64,000 nt of DNA from Phycisphaerales bacterium (GCA_016710275.1 JADJXS010000001.1:1860001-1924000); one strand, 5' to 3'. Numbered from the stretch's first letter, positions 23,174 to 32,193 are shown. The notes: generated by a model not told the origin, from the sequence alone. Numbers and translations are program-made.

Positions 23174-24325
23174 ATGCTTTACCAGCTTCCGCTGGCGCCG
23201 AAGTACATGCAGTTGACGCCTGAGGAGCTTCGCGCGGGAATCCTCGCGTTCAAAGCCCGGCTCGGCCGACGGCTGGTCATCCTCGGGCACCATTACCAGC
23301 AGGACGAAGTCATCGAGTTCGCCGACTTCACCGGCGACTCGCTCCGCCTTTCGCAGCTCGCCGCCGAGCAGACCGACGCCGATTTCATCGTCTTCTGCGG
23401 CGTGCATTTCATGGCCGAATCGGCCGACATCCTGACCGACGAGCGGCAGGTCGTGATCCTGCCGGATCTTTCCGCCGGCTGCTCGATGGCGGACATGGCG
23501 CACATCGACCAGGTCGAGGAAGCATGGGAGGCGATCACGCGCATCGTCGGACCGACGCTGACGCCGATCACCTACGTCAATTCATCCGCCGCGGTGAAGG
23601 CGTTTGTCGGCCGCAATGAAGGCGCCTGCTGCACCAGCTCCAACGCGCGGGCCGTGTTGGAATGGGCCTTGGATGGCGCAACGCCCGGCACGCCCGCGGG
23701 CGTCGGCCGGCGCGTGATTTTTCTGCCGGATCAGCATCTGGGCCGAAACACCGCGTATGCGATGGGGTTCCCGCTCGAGAGCATGGTGGTCTACGACCCG
23801 CGGCAACCGCTCGGCGGCCTGACCGAAGATCAGCTTCGCGCCGCGCGTTTTGTACTGTGGAAGGGGCATTGCTCCGTCCACCAGCTCTTCAACCCCGCGC
23901 AGATCGCCGCCATTCGCGGGCTGCCTGAGCCGTATCGTGTGCTCGTGCATCCGGAGTGTTCGTGGGAAGTCTGCCAGAAAGCCGACCTGGTCGGCAGCAC
24001 GGACTTCATCATCCGCACGATCCGCGAAGCGCCTCCCGGTTCGCACTGGGCCGTCGGCACCGAGGTGCATCTCGTGCGGCGGCTGGCGCAGCAATTCCCG
24101 GATCGCCATGTCCGCAGCCTCGCCACGATTCAATGCCTCTGCACGACGATGTACCGCATAGACCCCCGTCACCTTTATTGGACGCTTGAGTCGCTCTGCG
24201 ACGGGCGGGTTGTGAACCGCATTCAGGTGGATGCGGAAACCCGCCGCTGGTCGCGGGTGGCGCTCGATCGAATGCTCGCGCTGCGGCAACCCGCGTTGCC
24301 GGCCGCCGCCGCCACCGGCGTCTAA
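23174..24325 (+). CDS. nadA: Quinolinate synthase A
   Basis: [4Fe-4S] enzyme that condenses iminoaspartate with dihydroxyacetone phosphate to make quinolinate for NAD synthesis. The 383-residue protein contains LGHHYQQDEVIEFADFTGDS near residue 37, FCGVHFMAESADIL, the iron-sulfur cysteine regions (LSAGCSMADM, HPECSWEVCQKAD, IQCLCTTMYRI), and TSSNARAVLEW for substrate binding. The length fits the longer NadA class. It starts three bases after the VanZ-family stop. nadB and nadC are not in the window. Confidence 0.96.
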   Translation: MLYQLPLAPKYMQLTPEELRAGILAFKARLGRRLVILGHHYQQDEVIEFADFTGDSLRLSQLAAEQTDADFIVFCGVHFMAESADILTDERQVVILPDLSAGCSMADMAHIDQVEEAWEAITRIVGPTLTPITYVNSSAAVKAFVGRNEGACCTSSNARAVLEWALDGATPGTPAGVGRRVIFLPDQHLGRNTAYAMGFPLESMVVYDPRQPLGGLTEDQLRAARFVLWKGHCSVHQLFNPAQIAAIRGLPEPYRVLVHPECSWEVCQKADLVGSTDFIIRTIREAPPGSHWAVGTEVHLVRRLAQQFPDRHVRSLATIQCLCTTMYRIDPRHLYWTLESLCDGRVVNRIQVDAETRRWSRVALDRMLALRQPALPAAAATGV

Positions 24326-24488
24326 AGCCCCGGCCCCGCGCCGGAGGCCGGCAGGGGGGGGCAAAAGCCGGCGAGGGCCGGCCACTCTCGTGACCGACCC
24401 TCGCGCGACGACGCTTGCAAGCTCTGCGTTTCGAGAGATCAGTTCGTGCCGGCGGCGCACCAAGGCGCCGCAGCGCAGAATCCGCGCA

Positions 24489-25004
24489 TTACTTCCAGGT
24501 GTAATTCGAGAACGGGCGGGCCGTCACCGAGTTCGTCGCGGCGATCAGCCAGCAGTTGCCCTTGCCGCGCGTCACGGCCTTGATGCCGGCGCCGAAGCGC
24601 TGACGCAGCGTGCGGAAGGCGATGGTGTTGCTGAACATGCCGAACTTGTTGCCGAAGGTGCGGCAGAATTCGGCGTTGTTCCAGCGATACACATAGCAGC
24701 CGTTGTTGACGAAGCGAACCCAGCTCTTGGCCGTCGTCGGCGAGAAGCCGGTCACCTTCCCCGGACCGCTGCACTCGCTGTAGAGCGTGCGGTACGACGA
24801 CGCGCGCTGCTGCAGCTCCTCACGGATGTTGCTGTACTGGGCCGGGCTATAGGACGCGGTCGGGGTCCACGAGCCGCCGGCGGTGTTGCTGTTAAAGCGG
24901 CTGGTGCTGCTGTTCCAGCGGTTGTTGCTCCAGCCGCCCGTGGCGCTGGTGCGACGGCCCGTCGAGCGACGGCCCGTCTTTGTGCTGTACGTCGAGCTAC
25001 GCAT
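24489..25004 (-). CDS. Hypothetical Ser/Thr/Asn/Trp-rich protein
   Basis: Not recognised. The product is 171 residues with ATG 25004, which has GGAG nine bases upstream; an ATG at 25019 would add five residues. The first 45 residues are low-complexity Ser/Thr/Arg/Asn/Trp (STKTGRRSTGRRTS and similar) with no signal peptide or membrane helix. Residues 50-171 look folded, with PAQYSNIREELQQRASSYR as a likely helix, CSGPGKVTGF, several Trp/Phe/Tyr residues and KAVTRGKGNCWLIAATNSV near the end. Four cysteines are present. The gene is divergent from a solute-binding lipoprotein, with a perfect dyad between them. A single-stranded nucleic-acid or surface role are both possible; none is supported. 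Confidence 0.6.
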   Translation of the reverse strand: MRSSTYSTKTGRRSTGRRTSATGGWSNNRWNSSTSRFNSNTAGGSWTPTASYSPAQYSNIREELQQRASSYRTLYSECSGPGKVTGFSPTTAKSWVRFVNNGCYVYRWNNAEFCRTFGNKFGMFSNTIAFRTLRQRFGAGIKAVTRGKGNCWLIAATNSVTARPFSNYTWK

Positions 25005-25036
25005 AGAATGTGTCTCCATTGCTTGCCTGTCGTCGC

Positions 25037-25057
25037 GAAATCGAAATCAACGATTTC
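25037..25057. promoter_or_regulatory. AT-rich perfect dyad, candidate operator
   Basis: Seen directly: GAAATCG, seven bases, CGATTTC forms a perfect 7-7-7 inverted repeat in the 85-base gap between two divergent genes. It is markedly AT-rich against its surroundings. A second small hairpin (CTTTCC/GGAAAG, loop TATC) lies at 25061-25076. Position and symmetry suit a dimeric repressor site controlling one or both genes; the regulator is unknown. Confidence 0.4.
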
Positions 25058-25089
25058 AAGCTTTCCTATCGGAAAGGACTCCCGACCGG

Positions 25090-26139
25090 ATGAATAACGC
25101 GACGCCCCGCCGGACCCGGCCGCAACCCGCCTCAGCCGCCTGCGCGCGCGGCGGCTCTCTCGCGATTTGCCTGTTTTTCCTGTGGATTTGCGGCTGTGAA
25201 CGTTCGCCCGACGTCGTCATCTACACCAGTGTCGACCAGGAATTCGCCCGCAAAATTCTGGAGGATTTTCAGCAAATCAGCGGCCTGAAGGTCGCCGCGG
25301 TCTATGACACAGAGGCGGGAAAGAACACCGGATTCCTCCGCCGGATTGAGCGCGAACGAAGCGCGCCGCGCTGCGACGTGTGGTGGTCCGGCGAGGTCTT
25401 CGGCAGCGTCGAACTGGCCCGGGCCGGGCTGCTGGCCGCCTACGACAGTCCCGCCGCCGCCGACATTCCTCCCGAGTGGCGGGATTCCGAAAATCGCTGG
25501 ACGGGGCTTGCCGCACGCGCACGGGTTCTTGCCTATCACCGGGAGCGCGTTCGGCCCGAAGAACTGCCGGGCACTTGGCGCGCTCTGGCCGAGCCGCGCT
25601 TCGCCCGTCGCCTGGCGCTGGCCAATCCCGGCTTCGGCACCACCCGCGGACACGTCGCAGCGCTGTTTGCCGAATGGGGGCCCGAATCGGCCGCCGCCTA
25701 TCTTCGCGATCTGCGGACCGGCGGAGCCACCATCGCCGACGGCAATTCCCACGCCGTCTCGCTGGTCGCGTCCGGCGCGGCGGATTGGTGCATGACGGAC
25801 ACGGACGACGTCTGGGTTGCTCAGCGACGCGGTCAGCCGATTGACCTCGCGTATCCGCGCCTGGCCGACGATCGGCCGCCGATCTGGATTCCCTGCACTG
25901 TCGGCCTTGTCGCCGGCGCCCCGCACCCGGACGCCGCCCGGCGGCTGATTGACTACCTGGTCTCGGCCGACGTGGAGCGGGCATTGGCCGAGAGTGACTC
26001 GGGGAATGTGCCGGTGCGCGCCGCCCTGCGCGAGTCACTTCCGCAGCGCGGCCCCCACCCCGAGGCGATCAACTTTGATGCCGTTGCGCGGCAGTTGAGT
26101 GCCGGGGACGCCGCTGTGGCGGATATACTTCTGCGGTGA
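25090..26139 (+). CDS. ABC transporter solute-binding lipoprotein, family 1 (Fe(III)/AfuA-like)
   Basis: The 349-residue lipoprotein has a basic N-terminus, a hydrophobic helix and a lipobox ending WICGC (Cys about residue 36). The mature part begins DVVIYTSVDQEFARKILEDF, typical of the iron(III)/thiamine/AfuA group of periplasmic binding proteins. It continues with EAGKNTGFLRRI, DVWWSGEVFGSVELARAGLL, LANPGFGTTRGHVAALFAEWG and VAGAPHPDAARRLIDYLVS, the usual late helix. No permease or ATPase gene is adjacent, so the partner transporter would be elsewhere. Substrate is inferred only from family resemblance. ATG 25090 is chosen because it gives the lipoprotein signal. Confidence 0.83.
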   Translation: MNNATPRRTRPQPASAACARGGSLAICLFFLWICGCERSPDVVIYTSVDQEFARKILEDFQQISGLKVAAVYDTEAGKNTGFLRRIERERSAPRCDVWWSGEVFGSVELARAGLLAAYDSPAAADIPPEWRDSENRWTGLAARARVLAYHRERVRPEELPGTWRALAEPRFARRLALANPGFGTTRGHVAALFAEWGPESAAAYLRDLRTGGATIADGNSHAVSLVASGAADWCMTDTDDVWVAQRRGQPIDLAYPRLADDRPPIWIPCTVGLVAGAPHPDAARRLIDYLVSADVERALAESDSGNVPVRAALRESLPQRGPHPEAINFDAVARQLSAGDAAVADILLR

Positions 26140-26195
26140 GTTTGTAACACGCAAATCGGGGCCGCTCGCGGCAGAATACGCGTGCAGGAGATGCC

Positions 26196-27797
26196 ATGAC
26201 TCATCGTGCCATTCGGCAGGACCTTTCGGCCCGGGCCAGGTCTTCGCCGCTGCGCGTCGCCGTCGAGACCTTTTGTCTGCTGGGCGTCGCGGTGCTGGCG
26301 GTGACGCCGCTGGCGGCAAGTTCGGCTCCGCCGCGGCGGGCCGCCATTGTTCCGATCCACGGCGTCATCGACACGATTCTGGCGCACACCGTCGAGCGCC
26401 GACTGGAAGACGCGCGCCGCGACGGCATCAACGTCATCATCTTCGAAATGAACACTCCCGGCGGCGCGGTGGTGCCGGCAGTCAACATCTGCCGGATGAT
26501 CAAGAATCTGCCCAAGGACACGCTGACCGTCGCCTGGGTCCGTCCGGAGGCGCTCAGCGCCGGTGCGATGATCTCGGTCGCGTGCCAGAAAATCTATATG
26601 TCGCGGGCATCCTCAATCGGCGATTCCGCGCCGATCATTGCGCTGCCGACTGGTCCGGTCGAACTGGGTCCGACCGAGCGCGCCAAGGCCGAAAGCCCCG
26701 TACTGCAGGAATACCGCGATTCGGCCTCCGCCAACGGCCATGATCCGCTGCTGCTGCGGGCAATGGTGACGCTCGGCGAGTCGGTCTGGTGGGTCGAGAA
26801 AGGCGCGGAGCGGCGCTTCGTGAACGACGAGGAGAAGAAGAAGCTGATCGACGACACGGCCGAGGTGGATCGCGCCTGGTCGCTGGTCACGCACTTCGTC
26901 GATCCGATCAGCGGCGCGCGCCGCGAACTGGTGCAGCCGATCGACGGCGCGGAGACGCTGCTCACGCTCTCCCAGAGCGAAGCGGTGGCGTTCGGGCTGG
27001 CGGCCGGCCTGGCGTCCGACGAGAGCGAATTGACCGATGCGCTCGGCCTCGGATGGGAACCCAAGCGCCTCGACGTCACCGGCTGGGAGACGTTCGTCAT
27101 CTGGCTGAACAGCCCCTTTGTTCGTGGCGTGCTGATGGCGATTGCGCTGGCCGGCGGATACATCGAATTCAACAATCCGGGCCTGCTGGTGCCCGGCATC
27201 GTCGCCTTCATCGCGCTGGCGATTTTTGTCGGTGCGCCCTATGCCGCCGGCCTGGCCGACGCCTGGACGCTGGTCGTCCTCGTGATTGGTCTGCTGTTGC
27301 TGCTGATCGAGCTGTTTGTGCTGCCGGGCTTCGGTATCGCCGGCATCACCGGCTTCGTGCTGGTGGGTGTCGCGCTGATCGGCACCTTCATCCCGCGCAC
27401 GCCGGGCGACCCGCCCTTCTCTCTTCCCGATACCGACCTGCTCTGGAACGCAATCCGAACCGCCATTCTGGTCATGTCCGGCAGCACGGTCGCCGCCGGC
27501 GTCGGCATTCTGTTCCTGATGCGCTTCGCCCCGAGTCTTCCGGGCACGCGGCGGCTCGTGCTGGCGACGCCCTCGGCCGCGATGACGCCGCCCGCGATGC
27601 CGAGTGATCGCGGCGCGCACGTCGGCGACATCGGCTTGCTGGTGACGCCGCTGCGGCCGGGTGGTCGGGCGCGTTTCGGCCAGCGCATCGTGGAAGTGCA
27701 GGGGCAGGGCGACTTTGTGGATTCGGGTGCGCGCGTGCAGGTGGTCGCGGTCGAGGGGTCGATCGTGTACGTTCGTCCGGTCGAAGACCTGGCGTAG
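26196..27797 (+). CDS. NfeD-family membrane serine protease
   Basis: The 533-residue ClpP-class membrane protein has a signal or first membrane helix (residues about 20-48) and a protease domain with VPIHGVIDTILAHTVERRL and NTPGGAVVPAVNI. The catalytic Ser lies in RPEALSAGAMISVACQKIYM, and the likely Lys of a Ser-Lys dyad follows in the next segment. Several membrane helices (residues about 300-420) and a C-terminal NfeD OB-fold domain (GDIGLLVTPLRPGGRARF..GQRIVEV) follow. NfeD proteins of this long type typically sit beside flotillin/stomatin genes; floA follows here after 33 bases, supporting a shared membrane-quality role. Confidence 0.9.
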   Translation: MTHRAIRQDLSARARSSPLRVAVETFCLLGVAVLAVTPLAASSAPPRRAAIVPIHGVIDTILAHTVERRLEDARRDGINVIIFEMNTPGGAVVPAVNICRMIKNLPKDTLTVAWVRPEALSAGAMISVACQKIYMSRASSIGDSAPIIALPTGPVELGPTERAKAESPVLQEYRDSASANGHDPLLLRAMVTLGESVWWVEKGAERRFVNDEEKKKLIDDTAEVDRAWSLVTHFVDPISGARRELVQPIDGAETLLTLSQSEAVAFGLAAGLASDESELTDALGLGWEPKRLDVTGWETFVIWLNSPFVRGVLMAIALAGGYIEFNNPGLLVPGIVAFIALAIFVGAPYAAGLADAWTLVVLVIGLLLLLIELFVLPGFGIAGITGFVLVGVALIGTFIPRTPGDPPFSLPDTDLLWNAIRTAILVMSGSTVAAGVGILFLMRFAPSLPGTRRLVLATPSAAMTPPAMPSDRGAHVGDIGLLVTPLRPGGRARFGQRIVEVQGQGDFVDSGARVQVVAVEGSIVYVRPVEDLA

Positions 27798-27830
27798 ACG
27801 GGGCGCGGCCCCGGATTCTGAAGAAAGGAC

Positions 27831-28862
27831 GTGATCGTGTTGACACTCGCGATCGGCATCTGGGACGTGTTGACCTGGGCGATCGTCATCGCCGGCGGGC
27901 TTTTCGTCATCTTCCTGCTCTGGTTCTTTCTGAACTTCGGGCAGTTGTATGTGATGAGCCTGTTCGCCAACGCGCGCATTTCGATCAGTGAACTGGTCGG
28001 CATGTGGTTCCGCGGCGTCAACGCGCGTGCGATTGTGGATGCCAAGATTCAGGCCTACAAAGCCGGGTTGAGCGACATTTCGACCGATGATCTCGAAAAT
28101 CACTACCTGGCCCGCGGGCGCGTGCCGAATGTCGTCCGCGCCCTGATCGCCGCACACCGGGCCATGATCCCGCTCGACTATCGCACCGCCTGCGCAATTG
28201 ACCTGGCCGGCCGTGACATCGTCGATGCGGTGAACACGAGCGTGAATCCGAAGGTCATCGACTGTCCGAACCCCGCTTCCGGTCGCACCACCATCGACGC
28301 CGTCGCAAAGGACGGCATTCAGCTCAAGGTCAAGGCGCGCGTGACCGTGCGCACCGCCATCGCGCGCCTCGTCGGCGGCGCCACGGAAGAGACGGTCATC
28401 GCCCGTGTCGGCGAGGGCATCGTCTCGGCGATCGGCTCCGCCGTTTCGCACAAGGAAGTGCTCGAGAACCCCGACAAGATTTCCAAGGCCGTGCTGGGCA
28501 AGGGGCTGGACGCCGGCACCGCGTTTGAAATCCTGTCGATCGACATCGCCGACGTGGACGTCGGCGCCAACATCGGCGCGCAGCTGCAGGCCGATCAGGC
28601 CGAAGCCGACAAGAAGCGCTTCCAGGCCGAAGCCGAAAAGCGCCGCGCGATGGCCGTGGCGCAGGAGCAGGAAAACCTCGCCAAGATCGAGGAGAACCGG
28701 GCGCTGGTCGTGCTTGCCGAGGCTGAAATCCCGCGGGCCATGGCAGACGCCTTCCGCAACGGCCATCTCGGCGTCATGGATTACTACCGCCTGCGCAACG
28801 TCCAGGCCGACACCACCATGCGCGAGCGCATCGCCGGCGAAGGGCCTGAGAAGAAGGCGTAG
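27831..28862 (+). CDS. floA: Flotillin-like protein FloA
   Basis: The 343-residue member of the bacterial FloA (YqfA) family is an SPFH-type scaffold protein of membrane microdomains. It has an N-terminal hydrophobic hairpin (residues about 8-30, ITWAIVIAGG-like), then ANARISISELVGMWFRGVNA, VNPKVIDCPNP, KDGIQLKVKARVTVR and a long charged helical region with repeated EAEK..AMA..QEQEN. Start GTG 27831 has AAGAAAGGA directly upstream. It is the partner of the NfeD gene and probably part of the same operon as the small gene that follows. Confidence 0.95.
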   Translation: MIVLTLAIGIWDVLTWAIVIAGGLFVIFLLWFFLNFGQLYVMSLFANARISISELVGMWFRGVNARAIVDAKIQAYKAGLSDISTDDLENHYLARGRVPNVVRALIAAHRAMIPLDYRTACAIDLAGRDIVDAVNTSVNPKVIDCPNPASGRTTIDAVAKDGIQLKVKARVTVRTAIARLVGGATEETVIARVGEGIVSAIGSAVSHKEVLENPDKISKAVLGKGLDAGTAFEILSIDIADVDVGANIGAQLQADQAEADKKRFQAEAEKRRAMAVAQEQENLAKIEENRALVVLAEAEIPRAMADAFRNGHLGVMDYYRLRNVQADTTMRERIAGEGPEKKA

Positions 28863-28909
28863 AGCGGGCGGCAGGTGACGAACCGAACCGCATCCCGGGA
28901 GCTTGGCTG

Positions 28910-29599
28910 ATGTGGCTGGCCGCCCCTGAATTGGACTGGCGCGCCCTGGCGGGCATCGCCTTCGCTGTGATTGTGACCCTGGGGCACATCTTCGGCGAGT
29001 CAAAGAAAAAGCGCGAAGAGAAGGAGCGCGAGGAGAAGGCCCGCGAGCGCCGCCGCACTTCCGCCCCGCGTCCGCCCCAGCCGGAATCCGCCCGCCCGCG
29101 CATCGGAACCGCCGATGGCGGCATCGCTCCGCCGGGCACTCCGCGCCGCGAACCGCAGCGCCGCCACACTGCGGGCCTGCCCGACGCCCAGCCGCGCCCG
29201 CGCGCCGATCAATCGGGAAGGTCCACCGTACCGCGCCCGCCGCGACGAGACGCTCCGGTCGCGGCCCGGCCGACGGAGCCGGCCGCGCACCGGGTTCCGA
29301 TCGAACTCCGCAGCGATCCGGCACGCGTCGAGCGGCCGGCTGTCCGCGGCGGCGATGATCCGGATCAGCGACAGCGCCTGCGCCTGGCGCCATCTCAAGC
29401 GCCCCCCGTTGCGGTTCGCGGCGGCGGAATGGAAGGCGCTGCCGCGGTCCAGACGATCGCGCGGGAGCGTTCGACTCGGCAGTCGGGAGAGCGGCACCGA
29501 CTGGCGGCGGCATTGCTTCGTCCGTCCAATGCCCGGACCGCGATCGTACTCGCCGAGATCATCGGCCCTCCGATGGCGCTACGCGAGCCTCGGGAATAG
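28910..29599 (+). CDS. Hypothetical membrane-anchored Pro/Arg-rich protein downstream of floA
   Basis: The 229-residue protein has one N-terminal membrane helix (ALAGIAFAVIVTLGHIFG), then a charged coiled stretch ESKKKREEKEREEKARERRR, a long Pro/Arg/Ala-rich disordered middle, and a short conserved-looking end RPSNARTAIVLAEIIGPPMAL. No enzyme domain is visible. It lies 47 bases after floA on the same strand. I infer a membrane-tethered linker protein whose C-terminal helix is the functional contact, perhaps serving the FloA/NfeD unit. Confidence 0.7.
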   Translation: MWLAAPELDWRALAGIAFAVIVTLGHIFGESKKKREEKEREEKARERRRTSAPRPPQPESARPRIGTADGGIAPPGTPRREPQRRHTAGLPDAQPRPRADQSGRSTVPRPPRRDAPVAARPTEPAAHRVPIELRSDPARVERPAVRGGDDPDQRQRLRLAPSQAPPVAVRGGGMEGAAAVQTIARERSTRQSGERHRLAAALLRPSNARTAIVLAEIIGPPMALREPRE

Positions 29600-29674
29600 C
29601 GTCGCCGGCGACCGCGACTCCGCATGCACGGAAGCCACGAATCGCCGGCGCGCCGCTGGGCTTGATCGGCACAA

Positions 29675-30829
29675 TTACGGGCAATAGCCGTCGGCCGTGA
29701 AGATCTCCGCCACGGGCACGCCGCTCATCAACAGTGCGCCCTGCTCGTTGTTCGTAAGAACCAGCTCGAACCGCTCCGAAATCTGGTTGTTGCTGCGCTG
29801 CTGGTTCACAAGAACGAGCACCACCGAGCCGTTGCGCAGTTCAAGGGACCACCGGCCGTTGGCCTGTGCAACCGGGCTGTTGGGAAAGCCCGAGTCGAGG
29901 AACTCGGCGAAGCCGTACAGGCCTTCGCGGCACAGGATGTACACGTCGTGGACCATCGGACCCTGCTGAATCTGCTGCCGGGTGATGAAGACCTTGTGCG
30001 CGAGCGCTGCGCGCAGGTCGTCGAGGCCGTCATTCGCCGGCCCGGACGGCTGCCCCGGCTGCTGCGGCGAGTTGGGCGCGGGCGCCTGCGTGCCGACCTG
30101 CATGTCGATGAATTCGCACAGGTTCTGCGACGGGTCGAACGCCTGCGCCTGGGCACGCTTCCCGTTGAACGACACGCCCGAATTGTCAAAGCTCAGGGCG
30201 AACTCGAATGAGCGCGGAGCGCGTTCATCATCGGAGCGCATCACGCTCAGCGTCAGGATCACCTGCCCGTTGCGCTGCGAAAAGGACCAGCGCCCGTAAT
30301 AGCGGATCGAGGACTCGGTCGAACCGCCCGACGTAAACCCGCCGGGAATCACGCTGCCCAGCGTCGTGTCGATCAGTGCGTAGGCGCCGCTGGGGCACAG
30401 CGAAATCTGCTTGCGTCCGCTGATGCTGCCGCTGCTGAAGAAAGTGGACGTGTCGATCGTGAAGGTGACGTTGATCATCGCGGACGCGATCTGGTCCAGT
30501 TGCGCCTGAGAGATCGCCGCCGCCGCAGGGGTCGAGGCTGCCGCTGAGCTCCCCGGATCGGCGGGAGACGCAACAGCCTGGAGGCTTGGCGCCTCCGGGG
30601 CTGGTACCACCGACGCCGTCGACGGGATGGTGTTCCCCGGAGTGTCTGCCGCAGCCCCGCCTGATGCACCTTGTGCCGCGGCGGCCGCCGGCTGGATGGT
30701 GGTGGCTGCCGCAGGAGCGGAGGCAGGGGCGGGATCCTCCTCGGGAATGCACCCGCCGGTAAGGCTCAACGCGGTCGAAAGGGCCGCCGCTGCCAGAAAC
30801 GACGCACGCTTCCAAAGATTGCTACGCAT
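29675..30829 (-). CDS. Hypothetical lipoprotein
   Basis: The 384-residue protein has a signal sequence ending in the lipobox SLTGGC (Cys at about 27), then about 90 residues of Ala/Pro-rich linker, then two similar beta-rich halves. Each contains a pattern of an ordinary strand, a Gly-rich turn and a YYGRWSFSQRNGQVIL or ANGRWSLELRNGSVVLVL strand pair (about residues 190 and 330). An unannotated repeat of the RWS.....NG..VL type is therefore present. No catalytic motif was seen. It converges with the gene downstream of floA and is divergent from the polyprenyl synthase. Confidence 0.75.
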   Translation of the reverse strand: MRSNLWKRASFLAAAALSTALSLTGGCIPEEDPAPASAPAAATTIQPAAAAAQGASGGAAADTPGNTIPSTASVVPAPEAPSLQAVASPADPGSSAAASTPAAAAISQAQLDQIASAMINVTFTIDTSTFFSSGSISGRKQISLCPSGAYALIDTTLGSVIPGGFTSGGSTESSIRYYGRWSFSQRNGQVILTLSVMRSDDERAPRSFEFALSFDNSGVSFNGKRAQAQAFDPSQNLCEFIDMQVGTQAPAPNSPQQPGQPSGPANDGLDDLRAALAHKVFITRQQIQQGPMVHDVYILCREGLYGFAEFLDSGFPNSPVAQANGRWSLELRNGSVVLVLVNQQRSNNQISERFELVLTNNEQGALLMSGVPVAEIFTADGYCP

Positions 30830-31040
30830 GACAGTCTCCCCGGGCCAAGCCCGACTCGGGTTTCATCGATCCGCCGATCGCACACGCCATCGGCTCATTG
30901 GGGGGAGCGACGGCTGCGCGGTTTGCTCACGCCGGAATCCGCCAATTCGCGACAAATTCCGCCCGACCGCGAGATTCAGCGCGGTTTCGCACCAAGAGAG
31001 GCGAATTCACACCGCCCGCCCGTCTGGGTAAGCTGTCCGC

Positions 31041-31964
31041 GTGAATGTCATGACCCCCGACAGACCGACCCCGGCCCGCACGACGGGCGAATTCGACGTT
31101 CGTTACCCGCTCGTCCGCGAGATGGTGGACGCCGAGTTGCGGGTCCGCGCGGCGGCGGCACGCGTCGCCATCGGCCCGCATTCGCGGCTCGGGGAGGCGG
31201 TCGAATACGCGTTGAAACTGCCCGGCAAGCGCCTGCGGCCGTTCCTGGTCGTCGAGGCGTGTCGAGCGTTCGGGGGAACCGACTCCGCGGCCCTGTCGGC
31301 GGCCTGTGCCGTCGAGTGCCTGCACACGTTCTCGCTCATTCATGACGATCTGCCCGCGATGGATGATGATGATCTGCGCCGTGGCATGCCGACCTGTCAC
31401 AAGGTGTTCGGCGAGGCGGCCGCGATTCTGGCAGGCGACTGGCTGTCCGCCTACGCGCTGCGCGTCGCCGCCACCGCAGGCCCGGATGCTGCCCGCAGCA
31501 GCGCGATCCTGGCGGCCCTCGCGGACGGCACGCTGGCGATGATCGAGGGGCAGGCGGCGGACGTGGCGGGGGAGGGGTGTGCCCCGACCGCGGACCGCGT
31601 CGCCTACATTCATCTGCGAAAAACGGCCGCCCTGATCTCGGCATCGGCGAAAATCGGGGCACATTGTGCAGCCGCGTCCGAGCCGGATGTGGAATTGCTG
31701 TCGAATTATGGCCGTCGGCTGGGGCTGGCCTTCCAGATCATGGACGACGTGCTCGACGCCGTCGCTACGACGGAGGCGCTGGGCCGCGCCGGCAAGGACT
31801 CCGACCGCTGCAAGCAAACGTACCCGGCCGTGTTCGGGGTCGAGGCCAGCCGCGCCCGTGCGTCCGAGGAGGCCGGCGCGGCGGCGCGTCTGCTGGAGCC
31901 GCTGGGATCGCGCGCAGCGGCGCTGCGCGAGTTGGCGGGATTCGTTGTTCATCGTGAGCGATGA
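31041..31964 (+). CDS. Polyprenyl (farnesyl/geranylgeranyl) diphosphate synthase
   Basis: The 307-residue trans-isoprenyl diphosphate synthase has KLPGKRLRPFLVVEACRAFG, the first aspartate-rich motif SLIHDDLPAMDDDDLRRGMP, EGQAADV, LRKTAAL, and the second aspartate-rich motif GLAFQIMDDVLDA. It condenses isopentenyl diphosphate with allylic primers for quinone, carotenoid or undecaprenyl precursors. The shape of the first motif with two residues between the Asp pairs (DDxxxxD) is the usual bacterial FPP/GGPP type. Start is GTG 31041 or ATG 31050. Product chain length cannot be read from sequence alone. Confidence 0.93.
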   Translation: MNVMTPDRPTPARTTGEFDVRYPLVREMVDAELRVRAAAARVAIGPHSRLGEAVEYALKLPGKRLRPFLVVEACRAFGGTDSAALSAACAVECLHTFSLIHDDLPAMDDDDLRRGMPTCHKVFGEAAAILAGDWLSAYALRVAATAGPDAARSSAILAALADGTLAMIEGQAADVAGEGCAPTADRVAYIHLRKTAALISASAKIGAHCAAASEPDVELLSNYGRRLGLAFQIMDDVLDAVATTEALGRAGKDSDRCKQTYPAVFGVEASRARASEEAGAAARLLEPLGSRAAALRELAGFVVHRER

Positions 31965-32025
31965 GCTGCCGCAACTTGACGCGGCGAGCCGGATTGCGTA
32001 GCGTCTTGGGTGTTCAACGTCGCTC

Positions 32026-32109
32026 GCCCGGGTGGCGAAATTGGCAGACGCACCAGCTTGAGGGGCTGGCGGGGGCAACCCCGTGCAGGTTCAAATCCTG
32101 TCCCGGGCA
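32026..32109 (+). tRNA. tRNA-Leu (anticodon GAG)
   Basis: Complete cloverleaf of 84 bases. The acceptor stem GCCCGGG (32026-32032) pairs with CCCGGGC (32102-32108), with discriminator A. The anticodon stem is CCAGC/GCTGG with loop TTGAGGG (anticodon GAG). A long class II variable arm follows (cgggggcaaccccg), then a T-arm GCAGG-TTCAAAT-CCTGT. CCA is not encoded. Confidence 0.95.
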
Positions 32110-32193
32110 ATCGCAAGCCGAGAGCCGGATTGAGCTTGACAATCCGGGCCGGCCGAATAGGCTTTCGCGTCCGCGGGTGTCCCCCGCCGCGCT

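Noticed and set aside
24326..24488. Intrinsic terminator after nadA
   Set aside because: GCCGGC repeats around a run of eight G occur near 24348-24377, but no T-run follows on either strand.
26613..29513. Long open frame on the minus strand opposite the NfeD and floA genes
   Set aside because: It is the complement of well-supported plus-strand genes; high GC at third positions leaves the opposite strand open. It has no domain.
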